A DNA stretch of 64,000 bases from Ignavibacteriales bacterium. GTDB taxonomy: Bacteria > Bacteroidota > Ignavibacteria > UBA10030. Where the stretch lies: assembly GCA_026390595.1 (NCBI GenBank), contig JAPLFQ010000007.1:1-64000 (forward strand), read 5' to 3'. The notes under the pieces are model-generated. The model saw only the letters and a list, made by a program, of their open reading frames with translations, did not search any database and was not told the origin of the DNA. This document shows positions 1-8,334 of this stretch, piece by piece. Position 1 is the first letter of the stretch. Every line of letters starts with the position of its first letter. Made by a program: the position numbers and the translations under genes.

Positions 1-2
1 TC

Positions 3-86
3 TTTCGGCACGAGGGATTTTATCCGGAAGCAGAGATTGACAAGCTACTTCAGAAGCAAGGGCTGAAAATCCTATCGGGGAGTTGA
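3..86 (+). CDS. Thioredoxin-like protein, C-terminal end (partial)
   Basis: The window opens inside a reading frame that ends at a TGA at 84-86. The 27 visible residues read FRHEGFYPEAEI followed by DKLLQKQGLKILSGS. The RHEGFYP/AEID.LL pattern is typical of the last strand and helix of small thioredoxin-fold proteins. The CxxC motif would lie upstream of the window. The stop is three bases before the start of the CcdA-like gene, so the two are almost certainly co-transcribed; a thioredoxin paired with a CcdA-type transporter is a common thiol-redox arrangement. Family assignment rests on a short fragment. Confidence 0.6.
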   Translation, partial: FRHEGFYPEAEIDKLLQKQGLKILSGS

Positions 87-89
87 CCT

Positions 90-791
90 ATGCTCGACAG
101 CCTTTTTACATGGTTGACAACCGCCTTGAATGAGCAGTTCGGCATTGCACTCGTCGCCGCGATGGGTTGGGGCGTTGCCAGCATTCTGCTCAGTCCGTGT
201 CACCTGTCCAGTATCCCCCTTGTCATCGGATATATCAGCAGTCAGGGACAGCAAGGGATGAAGCGCTCGTACTCACTCTCTCTCGTGTTTGCCCTCGGTA
301 TTCTCATCACGATTGGATTGATCGGGGCGATCACAGCTTCAGCCGGCCGGATGATGGGCGATGTCGGCGTGTGGGGCAATATCATCGTGGCAGGAGTGTT
401 TTTTGTTGTTGGTCTCTATCTTATGGACATCATCAGTCTCTCGTGGGGTGGGATCCTCCCGCGAACGTCGTTTGCCCGAGGATGGAAAGGCGCGCTGCTC
501 CTGGGCCTCATCTTCGGCATCGGGCTCGGTCCGTGCACGTTTGCCTATATGGCGCCGGTGCTCGGCGTTGTGTTCAGCGTTGGGTCGATCGATCCGTTGC
601 GAGCTTTCTCATTGATTGCGGCCTTTGGCGCAGGGCACTGCGCTGTCATTGCAGCAGCAGGAGGTGCAACGGGAACAGTCCAGAAATATCTCAACTGGAC
701 AGAACAGTCACGAGGCACGACGTACCTTAAGCGCGGCGCGGGTGCGCTCGTGGTCCTGGCCGGTGTGTACTATCTCTACACCGCATTCTGA
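90..791 (+). CDS. CcdA/DsbD-type transmembrane thiol transporter (ArsG-like)
   Basis: A 233-residue integral membrane protein with about six hydrophobic segments. It carries two conserved half-motifs, LLSPCHL (C37) and GLGPCTF (C149). In the CcdA/DsbD transmembrane family this cysteine pair in TM1 and TM4 carries electrons from cytoplasmic thioredoxin across the membrane. The N-terminal SILLSPCHLSSIPLVIGYI block also resembles the clade annotated as ArsG-family permease, which is named from arsenic operons; nothing else here is arsenic-specific, so I keep the CcdA call. It follows the thioredoxin fragment by three bases and precedes a small CC-containing protein and a ferredoxin, suggesting a four-gene redox module. 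Confidence 0.85.
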   Translation: MLDSLFTWLTTALNEQFGIALVAAMGWGVASILLSPCHLSSIPLVIGYISSQGQQGMKRSYSLSLVFALGILITIGLIGAITASAGRMMGDVGVWGNIIVAGVFFVVGLYLMDIISLSWGGILPRTSFARGWKGALLLGLIFGIGLGPCTFAYMAPVLGVVFSVGSIDPLRAFSLIAAFGAGHCAVIAAAGGATGTVQKYLNWTEQSRGTTYLKRGAGALVVLAGVYYLYTAF

Positions 792-817
792 GACCAGAAG
801 AGGAACGGAGGTTTTTT

Positions 818-1090
818 ATGCCAGGATCATGCTGTGTAAAACCGATTACAAGAATCATAAAGGTGGCAGATTTTGAAGCTGGTCTGCTGGGTTTGGATCA
901 AGCGCTTCGAAACGTCTGCACCTCAGGCGTCACCGGAGAAGAGGAAATCAAGCAGGATTTGCTGCGCCTGATCAGGGATTTCGGCAACTATGTCTCTCCA
1001 TCGAGCGAGAATGAGTACACAAAAGCACTCTTGCGCGAATACAAGAGCTATGTAGCAAGGCAGGAGGATGCTCAGTCTCAGAAACGCTGA
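818..1090 (+). CDS. Small conserved-looking protein of redox module, N-terminal CC
   Basis: A 90-residue protein preceded by a strong ribosome-binding site (GGAGG, about six bases before the ATG). It begins MPGSCCVKPITRIIKV; the rest is charged and probably helical, with no membrane segment. I do not recognise a named family. It sits 26 bases after the CcdA-like gene and its 3' end lies just before the two-cluster ferredoxin, so it probably acts with them. The adjacent cysteines could be a thiol or metal site, but that is inference. The codon pattern, RBS and placement make it a real gene. Confidence 0.7.
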   Translation: MPGSCCVKPITRIIKVADFEAGLLGLDQALRNVCTSGVTGEEEIKQDLLRLIRDFGNYVSPSSENEYTKALLREYKSYVARQEDAQSQKR

Positions 1091-1142
1091 GTCTATTGGC
1101 CTCGGATACTTACAGGAGTACAGTAATGCTGCAGAACAGCAT

Positions 1143-1403
1143 ATGAATATCCCGCGGGAAGAAATCCCGTGGTTTCCCACGATCGATGAGAGCCTGTGCA
1201 CAAACTGTGGCGTTTGCCTCGAGTTCTGCGCCCATAGTGTCTATGCATTGGACGACGAACACGCGCGCGTAGTGACGCCCTACAATTGCGTTGTCGGCTG
1301 CTCCGGATGCGAAACACTATGTACCACCGGTGCCATTCGGTTTCCAGACATGGGAGAATTTATGCTGAAGCTCCACGAATTACGTACACAGTACGAAGGC
1401 TGA
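1143..1403 (+). CDS. Two-cluster 4Fe-4S ferredoxin-like protein
   Basis: An 86-residue protein with two cysteine sets: CTNCGVCLEFC (CxxCxxCxxxC) and CVVGCSGCETLC (Cx3CxxCx3C). Together they could hold two 4Fe-4S clusters. It is a soluble electron carrier and the likely redox partner of the membrane and thioredoxin genes upstream. The frame is open from an ATG at 1068, but that start overlaps the preceding gene and its AGGAGG is only about one base away. The ATG at 1143 begins MNIPREEIPWFPTIDE, which looks like a natural ferredoxin N-terminus, and was chosen for that reason. A six-codon mini-ORF (1126-1146) with its own AGGAG ends in an ATGA overlap with this start. Confidence 0.8.
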   Translation: MNIPREEIPWFPTIDESLCTNCGVCLEFCAHSVYALDDEHARVVTPYNCVVGCSGCETLCTTGAIRFPDMGEFMLKLHELRTQYEG

Positions 1404-1699
1404 GAGGAAACCAACCCGGCAAGGGCATTGGGACCCGCGAAAGCGTGATACAGTTACAAAATCAGATAACCGAAAGGGACAAAACCGGCTACCCGAACCA
1501 TCCATGGAGTAGCAGCCACGGACGCTCTGCAAAGACGAAGCCACGGCACTTCTCACTTCCCTCCTGGTAAGCAAAAAGTGGCCAAGGTGCGCAGCGTGAA
1601 GTGCGTGCGATGCTTGTGTAGGAGATAGAAGCGGAGGGATGCGCCGAACTCAGCTAGGACTGGAATTTACTAGTGGGGTTCGGATAGCTGCGACTGCTG
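1404..1699. other. Intergenic, no gene recognised
   Basis: About 300 bases lie between the converging ferredoxin and class V aminotransferase genes. I found no convincing reading frame, RNA gene or strong hairpin terminator. Low-level features such as TGCGAAGC-like runs were not informative. Confidence 0.5.
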
Positions 1700-3211
1700 C
1701 TAGAGCTTAAACCACTGTTGAACGGTGCTTTGCAGAGTCTCGCCTGATTTGTGCTGATACTCGTTCGTGTGTGGATCGTAAGTGTATTCTTGTGCCCAGG
1801 TGCTGGCATTTCGCCCGGTATCCCGCAGTGCATCGAGGATGTAAGCAATTTCTTCGTCCGTTGTCGTTGGGTGAACGGAAAGTCGCACCCATCCTGGTTT
1901 CGTGGAAAGATCCCCCTCGTTGATCTTATCGGTAATCCGGTTCGAAGTGTTGTGATCGACGTGAAGCAGATAATGGCCGTAGGTTCCGGCACACGAACAT
2001 CCGCCGCGGACCTGAATGCCGTACCTGTCGTTCAGGAGCTTAACAATCAGGTTGTAGTGTATCTTCTCGAAGTAGAAGGAGATAATACCGAGGCGTTCCT
2101 CGACCGAATCTGCCAGAATGGTCAGGCCGGGAATTGCCCGCAGTCCACGGAAAAGTCTCCTCACGAGCTGTTCCTCGCGATGCAGCAGGTTCTCCACCCC
2201 CATCTGGTCTTTCAGCTCCATTGCGAGCGCCGCCCGAATGGCCTGGAGAAAGCCCGGAGTTCCCCCATCCTCGCGTTCTTCAATTTCCGGCTTGTAGCTG
2301 TACTCTCCCCATGGATTTGTCCAGAGAACGGTTCCTCCCCCGGGCTGGTCTGGTGATCGCAGATGGTAGAGGTTCGAGTCGAAAACCAAAACTCCTGATC
2401 CTCCTGGTCCGCCCAGAAACTTGTGTGGAGAAAAAACGATAGCATCCAGTTTTTCGGCCGGATTGGCGGGATGCATGTTGATAGACACATAAGGAGCGGA
2501 TGCTGCGAAATCGACAAAGGCAAGCCCTCCGTGTTCGTGCATGATCTTCGCCATCGCAGAATACGGAGTCCGGATACCCGTGACGTTCGAACAGGAGGTG
2601 AAGGAGCCGATTTTCAGCTTGCGGTCCCGGTACTTCTTCAGCAATGCCACGAGGTCGTCGAGGTCGACGAGGCCGTCGCTTGTGGGTTTGATGACGCAGA
2701 CGTCGGCGAGCGTTTCATACCAGGAGGTTTGGTTGGAGTGGTGCTCCATGTGTGTAACGAACACGACGGGTTTCATCTCGGGGGGAAGCGAAACGTATTG
2801 CTCGATCTGTTCAGGGATTTTGAGACCGAGCATTCTCTGGAGTTTACAAACCGCAGCCGTCATGCCAAAACCGGAAAAGAGCAGTACGTCATCAGGCCCG
2901 GCATTGACATGGTTCTTGATGATCTGATGAGCCAGGCGATATGCCTGTGTCATGGATGTGCCGGTGACGTTTGTCTCCGTGTGGGTGTTGCCAAGGAAAG
3001 GTCCGAACACGTCGCGCATCTTGGTTTCGATCGGCCCGTACAATCGGCCGCTCGCGGTCCAATCCGCGTAAATAATCTCCTTCTCACCGTACGGAGTTCG
3101 AAATGGCTGGTGATAGCCGATCGTACTTCTCCGAAACGGCTCAAAATAGGATTCGAGCTCAGCTGCTTCGATCATATCCCTTGCAGCCTCCTGCATAGCC
3201 TCTCCTGTCAC
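1700..3211 (-). CDS. Class V aminotransferase / cysteine desulfurase-like PLP enzyme
   Basis: A 503-residue fold-type I PLP enzyme. FSPHKFLGGPGGSGVL contains the Schiff-base lysine (K264), and THMEHHSNQTSW, SCSNVTG and VDFAASAPY are cofactor-contact motifs of the NifS/SufS/CsdA superfamily. A cysteine pair in RGGCSCAGTYGHY (C405, C407) sits where the catalytic cysteine loop of SufS-type enzymes lies, so desulfuration is plausible. The protein is about 100 residues longer than SufS, with a C-terminal tail, and belongs to a separate uncharacterised clade. No SufU, SufE or iron-sulfur assembly partner is adjacent. It is the last leftward gene after the SDR (88-base gap). Confidence 0.8.
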   Translation of the reverse strand: MTGEAMQEAARDMIEAAELESYFEPFRRSTIGYHQPFRTPYGEKEIIYADWTASGRLYGPIETKMRDVFGPFLGNTHTETNVTGTSMTQAYRLAHQIIKNHVNAGPDDVLLFSGFGMTAAVCKLQRMLGLKIPEQIEQYVSLPPEMKPVVFVTHMEHHSNQTSWYETLADVCVIKPTSDGLVDLDDLVALLKKYRDRKLKIGSFTSCSNVTGIRTPYSAMAKIMHEHGGLAFVDFAASAPYVSINMHPANPAEKLDAIVFSPHKFLGGPGGSGVLVFDSNLYHLRSPDQPGGGTVLWTNPWGEYSYKPEIEEREDGGTPGFLQAIRAALAMELKDQMGVENLLHREEQLVRRLFRGLRAIPGLTILADSVEERLGIISFYFEKIHYNLIVKLLNDRYGIQVRGGCSCAGTYGHYLLHVDHNTSNRITDKINEGDLSTKPGWVRLSVHPTTTDEEIAYILDALRDTGRNASTWAQEYTYDPHTNEYQHKSGETLQSTVQQWFKL

Positions 3212-3299
3212 CGACCATTCATTGATTTGCGAGCTGCCCTGGAAAATTTCTTCCGTCGAGACCCCGTCTCGGCGGATGTGAACATCACTTTCTGTTTCT

Positions 3300-4082
3300 C
3301 TACTTCGCCGCCGGCGTTCGGTGTACTAGCGTTGGGGACGCCTGATTTGTCGGCAGGATTATTATCTCTGCGATCTGAACGTGCGGTGGCGCCGCTGCGC
3401 AATAGAGCACGGCGTCTGCCACATCCGCGGGCGTCAGCGGAGCGAGGTTTTGATAGACTGTCTTTGCTCGTTGTTCGTTTCCGCGGAAACGGACGATGCT
3501 GAATTCTGTTTCCACAAGCCCGGGGTCGACGGTGCAGACTCGAAGAGGTGTGTCCACCAGATCGTGTCGCAATCCCCTCGTCAACGCGTCGACGGCGTGC
3601 TTCGATGCGCAGTACACATTACCGCCGGTATAGACTTCGTGTCCGGCAATTGAACCAAGGTTGATGATTGTCCCCTTTCCACGCGCTACCATGCCGGGAA
3701 TGACGGCGCGGCTGACATACAGCAATCCCTTCACATTCGTATCAATCATTTCCTCCCAATCGTCCAGCTTCCCCTCGTACAGCTTGTCCAGGCCGCGGCT
3801 GAGTCCGGCATTGTTGACAAGCACTTCGATGTCCTGCCAGCCGGAAGGAAGAGTCTGAATGGCCTTTTCCACTGCTGGCTGATTGCGCACGTCAAGCTGA
3901 ATCGTCAGTGTCTCGGTGCCATGCTTTTTCTTCAGTTCTTCTGCCAGGGCATCGAGTCTCTCCTTGCGCCGGGCGGTAATGATGAGACGCGCGCCAGTCC
4001 GGGCGAACGCTTCAGCACACGCGAGTCCGATGCCGCTGCTTGCACCTGTGACGAGAACAATTTGCTTTGAGAGGTTTGTCAT
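3300..4082 (-). CDS. SDR-family oxidoreductase (YdfG-like)
   Basis: A 260-residue classical short-chain dehydrogenase. TGASSGIG near residue 12 is the dinucleotide loop, followed by NNAG, a catalytic serine in NLGSIAGHEVY and the YCASK Tyr-Lys pair. ITARRKERLDAL after strand 2 (basic residues) suggests NADP(H). The closest named relatives in memory are YdfG-type NADP-dependent 3-hydroxy acid or serine dehydrogenases, but substrate cannot be set from sequence. It is transcribed leftward between the NRAMP-related transporter (63-base gap) and the class V aminotransferase. Confidence 0.85.
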   Translation of the reverse strand: MTNLSKQIVLVTGASSGIGLACAEAFARTGARLIITARRKERLDALAEELKKKHGTETLTIQLDVRNQPAVEKAIQTLPSGWQDIEVLVNNAGLSRGLDKLYEGKLDDWEEMIDTNVKGLLYVSRAVIPGMVARGKGTIINLGSIAGHEVYTGGNVYCASKHAVDALTRGLRHDLVDTPLRVCTVDPGLVETEFSIVRFRGNEQRAKTVYQNLAPLTPADVADAVLYCAAAPPHVQIAEIIILPTNQASPTLVHRTPAAK

Positions 4083-4145
4083 TCGATCTGTTTCTGAGAA
4101 TTGTGATGTGTACGATTTCCCTGCTGCGTGAGTCAGTGTCGTTCG

Positions 4146-5396
4146 TCAACTTATCCCCGAGATCACAAGAACGGCGCTCAGTATCATGAGAATAATCGAT
4201 GTCGTCCATCCAATAACATTCTGGTACCGTTTGTTCGTGTATTCCCCCATGATCTCAGGCTTGTTGATGATGAGCATCATACAGATAAGGACAACAGGCA
4301 GCAGAACGGCATTGAGCACCTGTGTCCAGATTGTGATTGCAATGAGCGGAGCGTTGGGGAGCAGGATAATGCCGACACCCGTGAGAATCGTGAAAGTGAA
4401 CAGAGTATAGAACTGCGGGGCCTCGGAGAACTTCTTGTCTATGCCGGCTTCGAAGCCAAAGGCCTCACAGATGAAAAATGCCGTAGCGAGGGGGAGTATG
4501 GCGGCCGAGAACACCGAAGCGACGAAAAGTCCGAACGCGAACACCTGTGATGCAAGCGCCCCCGCAAAAGGCTTTAATGACATCGCGGCATCCTTGGCTT
4601 CGTTGATCTGGACTCCGTTGACGTGCAACGTGGCTGCGCATGCGACAATGATAAAGAAAGCCACAACGACCGTAATGATGCACCCGACAACAACATCCCA
4701 GATCGTGTATTTGTAGTCGTCGATGCTGATCCCCTTCTCGATCACGGACGATTGCATATAAAATTGCATCCAGGGAGCGACGGTAGTGCCGATAAGTCCC
4801 AGCACCGTCGTGAGGTACTCATTGTCCCATTGAATTTTCGGGGCAATCATCTCTCTTCCGATTTGTCCCCAGTCCGGCTTGGCAAGGATAGCCGACACAA
4901 TGTAGGAAAGCAGAAAGACGCTGAAGAAGAGAAAAATCTTCTCCGATATCTTGTAGTTTCCCTTGACGACAAGGATCCACACGGCGATTGCAGCAAGAGG
5001 GACAGAGATGTACTTGTCGACATTGAAGACCGCCATGCTTCCTGCGACGCCGGCGAATTCCGTTGCGGTGTTGCCGATATCGGCAAACAGGAGCAGTGCG
5101 AAAAGGTAGAACGTGATCCGCACGCCGAAATTCTCGCGAATCAGATCGGCAAGACCCTTGCCAGTAACGATTCCCATGCGCGCGTTCATCTCCTGCACCG
5201 TCAGGAGCGCGATAAACGACGGAAGGAGAGTCCAGAGCAGCTTGTAGCCGTACTTCGCCCCTGCCACCGAGTATGTGGTAATGCCTCCGGCATCGTTGTC
5301 GACGCTGCCGGTGATAATGCCCGGCCCGATCACGCTCAGGAAGATAAGCATGTTGCGGAATGCCGGCCGGTCTTTCAATCGTTGCAGCAAACCCAT
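4146..5396 (-). CDS. NRAMP-related divalent metal (probable Mg2+) transporter
   Basis: A 416-residue, roughly 11-TM member of the NRAMP/MntH superfamily. TM1 opens GPGIITGSVDNDAGG, so the canonical DPGN metal motif reads DNDAGG (residues 33-38). The TM6 MPH motif reads APW (207-209), losing the methionine ligand that favours transition metals. NRAMP-related magnesium transporters are reported to lack this methionine. Its start lies one base after the stop of a soluble MgtE-like protein, again pointing to Mg2+. Manganese or another divalent ion cannot be excluded. Confidence 0.85.
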   Translation of the reverse strand: MGLLQRLKDRPAFRNMLIFLSVIGPGIITGSVDNDAGGITTYSVAGAKYGYKLLWTLLPSFIALLTVQEMNARMGIVTGKGLADLIRENFGVRITFYLFALLLFADIGNTATEFAGVAGSMAVFNVDKYISVPLAAIAVWILVVKGNYKISEKIFLFFSVFLLSYIVSAILAKPDWGQIGREMIAPKIQWDNEYLTTVLGLIGTTVAPWMQFYMQSSVIEKGISIDDYKYTIWDVVVGCIITVVVAFFIIVACAATLHVNGVQINEAKDAAMSLKPFAGALASQVFAFGLFVASVFSAAILPLATAFFICEAFGFEAGIDKKFSEAPQFYTLFTFTILTGVGIILLPNAPLIAITIWTQVLNAVLLPVVLICMMLIINKPEIMGEYTNKRYQNVIGWTTSIILMILSAVLVISGIS

Positions 5397-5397
5397 C

Positions 5398-6693
5398 TTA
5401 CCCCTCGGCTGCCTGTTTTACTTCCGGGAAGACCGCGTCGAGCGTGTCACGCATCGTAATGATGCCCTGGAGCTTGTCGTTTTCATCAACGACTGGAATC
5501 GCTTCGAACTTGTATTTGAAAAACAACTGGGCCATTCGTTTGACGCTGGAATCCAGGCGCACGGAAATGATATTCCCCCGCATAATGCTTGAGATAACGG
5601 CTGTGCTCTTCGTGGAAAGCAATTGGCGCAGCGTGACAAGACCCTTCAGCCGTTCCTCATCATCGATGATATAGACGTAGTAGAGCAACTCGGTTTGTTT
5701 GATCTCTGCCTTCACCATCTTCAGCACTTCTTTGACTGTCTGAGTTTCTCTTGCAGTGATGAAGCTTGTGTTCATGATGCTTCCAACGCTGAAAGCGGAG
5801 AGCTTCGTCAGGTCATGGATTTCTGCGACGCGCTCCTGCGTGAGAAGACTGAAAACCGCTTCACGCTTCTCCTTGTCAAGCTCGTCGAGAAGGTCGACGG
5901 TTTCGTCCATCTGCATCTCAGAGATGATGCTTGCGAGCTTTTCGGTGTCGAGCGCTTCCGCCATCTGGACGCGAAGGTTAATCGCCATTTCCTGAAGTGT
6001 AGCGGCCGCTGTTGCCGGACTGATCGACTCGAGCAGCGAGATGCGTTCGTCTGTGCCGAGATCTTCAAGGATGTCCGCAAGGTCCGCCGGGTGTATGGCA
6101 GAGAGCTTCGAGGAATCGGCCTTCATAATCACGGCTCCGTGGACGTTTGTCGCCGTGGTCGGCTGAACATTCTTCCACGTGAGAAACTTGTCGTTGATGT
6201 CGCGTGCGATGAGCCAATGGAAAATCGGATTGAGAAAATTCACCCAACCCAGGCGCCGGAGTAACCCCTTGACGCCAATATCAATGTGCACCAGCCAAAG
6301 GTTCGGGTTATCCTTAGAGGAATTGTCTATAAGCAACTGCAAGTCATTGACCCGCACAAGCTTATATCCTGACGTCGAGATAATCTGCTTGTCGAGGAAC
6401 GTCTCCTTGAGAAGAATTTCGTTTTCTACCGATTCCTGATTGGTGCTCTCGAAAGGATATTCAACCGTGACATGCTTCTTGAAGACTGTCAAACGTACGA
6501 GATTCCAGGGAATGTACAGCGGCTTCTCACCTTCGTGCATCGAGGCGATCAGCGCCGTGATCTTCGGATACACGTGGCTTGTCCGTGCGGCGAGGTCATC
6601 GATCCGGCCGATCCTCTTCCCGGTCGAGGCGTTGAAGATCGGAAGGTGAAGGATCTCCGAGATATATATGAAATTGAAGTTGTCGCCGCTCAT
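5398..6693 (-). CDS. Soluble MgtE-like sensor: PRC-barrel, MgtE_N and CBS-pair protein
   Basis: A 431-residue cytoplasmic protein without membrane segments. The N-terminal part (about 1-80) looks like a PRC-barrel (GKRIGRIDDLAA). A middle region holds the MgtE N-domain signature (LSAIHPADLADILEDLGTDE, about 190-300). The C-terminal third carries two CBS motifs ending with FEAIPVVDENDKLQGIITMRD. In the MgtE channel the N and CBS domains sense cytoplasmic Mg2+ and gate the pore. Here the sensor is made without a pore and is followed after one base by the NRAMP-related transporter, so it probably gates or senses for that protein. Confidence 0.85.
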   Translation of the reverse strand: MSGDNFNFIYISEILHLPIFNASTGKRIGRIDDLAARTSHVYPKITALIASMHEGEKPLYIPWNLVRLTVFKKHVTVEYPFESTNQESVENEILLKETFLDKQIISTSGYKLVRVNDLQLLIDNSSKDNPNLWLVHIDIGVKGLLRRLGWVNFLNPIFHWLIARDINDKFLTWKNVQPTTATNVHGAVIMKADSSKLSAIHPADLADILEDLGTDERISLLESISPATAAATLQEMAINLRVQMAEALDTEKLASIISEMQMDETVDLLDELDKEKREAVFSLLTQERVAEIHDLTKLSAFSVGSIMNTSFITARETQTVKEVLKMVKAEIKQTELLYYVYIIDDEERLKGLVTLRQLLSTKSTAVISSIMRGNIISVRLDSSVKRMAQLFFKYKFEAIPVVDENDKLQGIITMRDTLDAVFPEVKQAAEG

Positions 6694-6879
6694 GCGAGGT
6701 CCGTTTCTCTCAGGAAGTGCTTGAAGATAACACGAAAGATTGAGAAAGTCTATGCGGGATGTGAAGAGAAGGGATATCCGTGTTGGTGCGTGAAGCGTGT
6801 TCGAAGACTACGTGTTGCCCCTACACGGCACAGATGAGCGTCTTGTCATCTGCTGAACGCCGGGCGTTGACAGCGGTGA

Positions 6880-8025
6880 TCAGACTCTTCCGCGGAGTAT
6901 CTTCCACCGGTCAATCACCTCGTACCCCTTGACCACATTATAGTAGTCGAAGTTGGCGGCCGTCAGGCAGGAGTGATGTTCCAGGATGCGGACTTTGTCT
7001 CCCACCTTGTAGTGATCTTGCAGCCTTGAACTCTCTGAAATCAGGACTTTTCCGTGTTCCTGTGACAAGGTCTTCACGTGCACGTGAGCCTGAAGCCGCT
7101 TGCGGTCATAGTCCTCATAAAGAATCCCCATATCCATATCATTGCTGATATGCAGGGGGCCGGGGTCCTTTGAGAGGGCGAGCGCTCCGGCATCGATGAT
7201 GAAGTGTGATGCCCCCGGCTGGTGCGAAACAACCGAGGCAAGCACCGTCAGGGCGCAATCAGCGACGCCGCAACTGCCGAGCATGACTTGTGTGTTGTCG
7301 TAGAAAGCATAGTTTCCGGGTCGGATTTCGTTGATGCCCTCAAAGTTTTCCGTCACGGACATGGTTGGAGTGGAGCCGACACTCACCACAGGAATCTTGT
7401 ACCCCTTGGTTCTCATGCGCTCCGCAAACTCGACCATCACGGAGCGTTCCTGATCGGCGACAACCTGTATGTCTGCCCGGTTGCGGGAGTCGTACGCGTG
7501 CCCTGAGTGAGTCAGGATGCCATCGAAGACGAGATTTTTTGATTCGTTGAGTGACCGGATGAGTTGTTCGGCATTCGGGGATTTTGGATCGACGCCGGCG
7601 CGATGGTAGCCGCAATCGACCTTGAGCCACACGTGAATTCGTTCGCTGCCGACCCGTTCGATCGCATTGAGCCTCTCGAACATTTCCATGCTATCGATAA
7701 CGACACGCGCTGTCGTTTTGTCGGACAACGCCAGAATTTTTTCGATGTGATCCGGTATCAGCGGAAGAGCCCACGTGATGTCGTTGAATCCGGCAGCGGC
7801 GAACTGTTCCAGTTCGAACAGCGTCGAGACGGTGATGCCGCGGGCTCCCAACTCCAATTGATGATTGGCAATCTCCACGCACTTATGGGTCTTGATGTGT
7901 GGACGCAGTGAAACGCCGAAGGAGTTCGCGCGGTCCTGCATTCTGGTGAGATTCCGCTCGAGTATACCCTGGTCGAGGAGCAGCGCTGGGGTTGGAAGTT
8001 CGAAGATGGATCCTGCTGGTCGCAT
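6880..8025 (-). CDS. D-threonine aldolase / D-serine dehydratase-like PLP enzyme
   Basis: A 381-residue alanine-racemase-fold enzyme of the DSD1/D-threonine aldolase family. The PLP lysine lies in RPHIKTHKC (K45). The C-terminal EHHSC motif (His and Cys near residues 350-353) matches the metal site found in this family. It probably splits a D-beta-hydroxy amino acid. The frame is open further upstream to 8154, but that N-terminal extension is low-complexity and unrelated to the family; MRPAGSIFELPTPALLLD at 8025 is the expected beginning. No strong ribosome-binding site is visible at either start. Confidence 0.85.
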   Translation of the reverse strand: MRPAGSIFELPTPALLLDQGILERNLTRMQDRANSFGVSLRPHIKTHKCVEIANHQLELGARGITVSTLFELEQFAAAGFNDITWALPLIPDHIEKILALSDKTTARVVIDSMEMFERLNAIERVGSERIHVWLKVDCGYHRAGVDPKSPNAEQLIRSLNESKNLVFDGILTHSGHAYDSRNRADIQVVADQERSVMVEFAERMRTKGYKIPVVSVGSTPTMSVTENFEGINEIRPGNYAFYDNTQVMLGSCGVADCALTVLASVVSHQPGASHFIIDAGALALSKDPGPLHISNDMDMGILYEDYDRKRLQAHVHVKTLSQEHGKVLISESSRLQDHYKVGDKVRILEHHSCLTAANFDYYNVVKGYEVIDRWKILRGRV

Positions 8026-8334
8026 AGAGTTCGTCACAGTGGTAACGTTGGGTCTGGCGTGATCGTGTTTGGTATCATTCGCTCTCTTTTCTCTCTGCGC
8101 AAAAGCGGGGGATGCGTGGTGAGCGGAGAGCCCCGCTCTGTGCCCGCCGAGCACAGAGCACGAATTTCTATAATGTCGACACTAATATCAGAAAACTCCA
8201 GATTATTCTTGTTGATGCAGTGCACACCGGTTCAATCGATGGATCATAGCTGATTCGCGCAAGAATTCTGGCGTCCAAAGGGGCTGGAAACGAGGTTTGT
8301 CTGCGCTCTTTCCGCGCCGCCTCTCATTCGAACA

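Noticed and set aside
90-791. Arsenic resistance permease (ArsG)
   Set aside because: Motif resemblance only; no arsenic gene is next to it, so the general CcdA call is safer.
2423-3502. A long open frame antisense to the class V aminotransferase gene
   Set aside because: It is the shadow of a strongly coding gene with clear motifs on the other strand; its translation has no recognisable domain or good start.
8026-8154. N-terminal extension of the D-threonine aldolase-like gene
   Set aside because: Extension has no family similarity and no ribosome-binding site; the start at 8025 gives the family's normal N-terminus.
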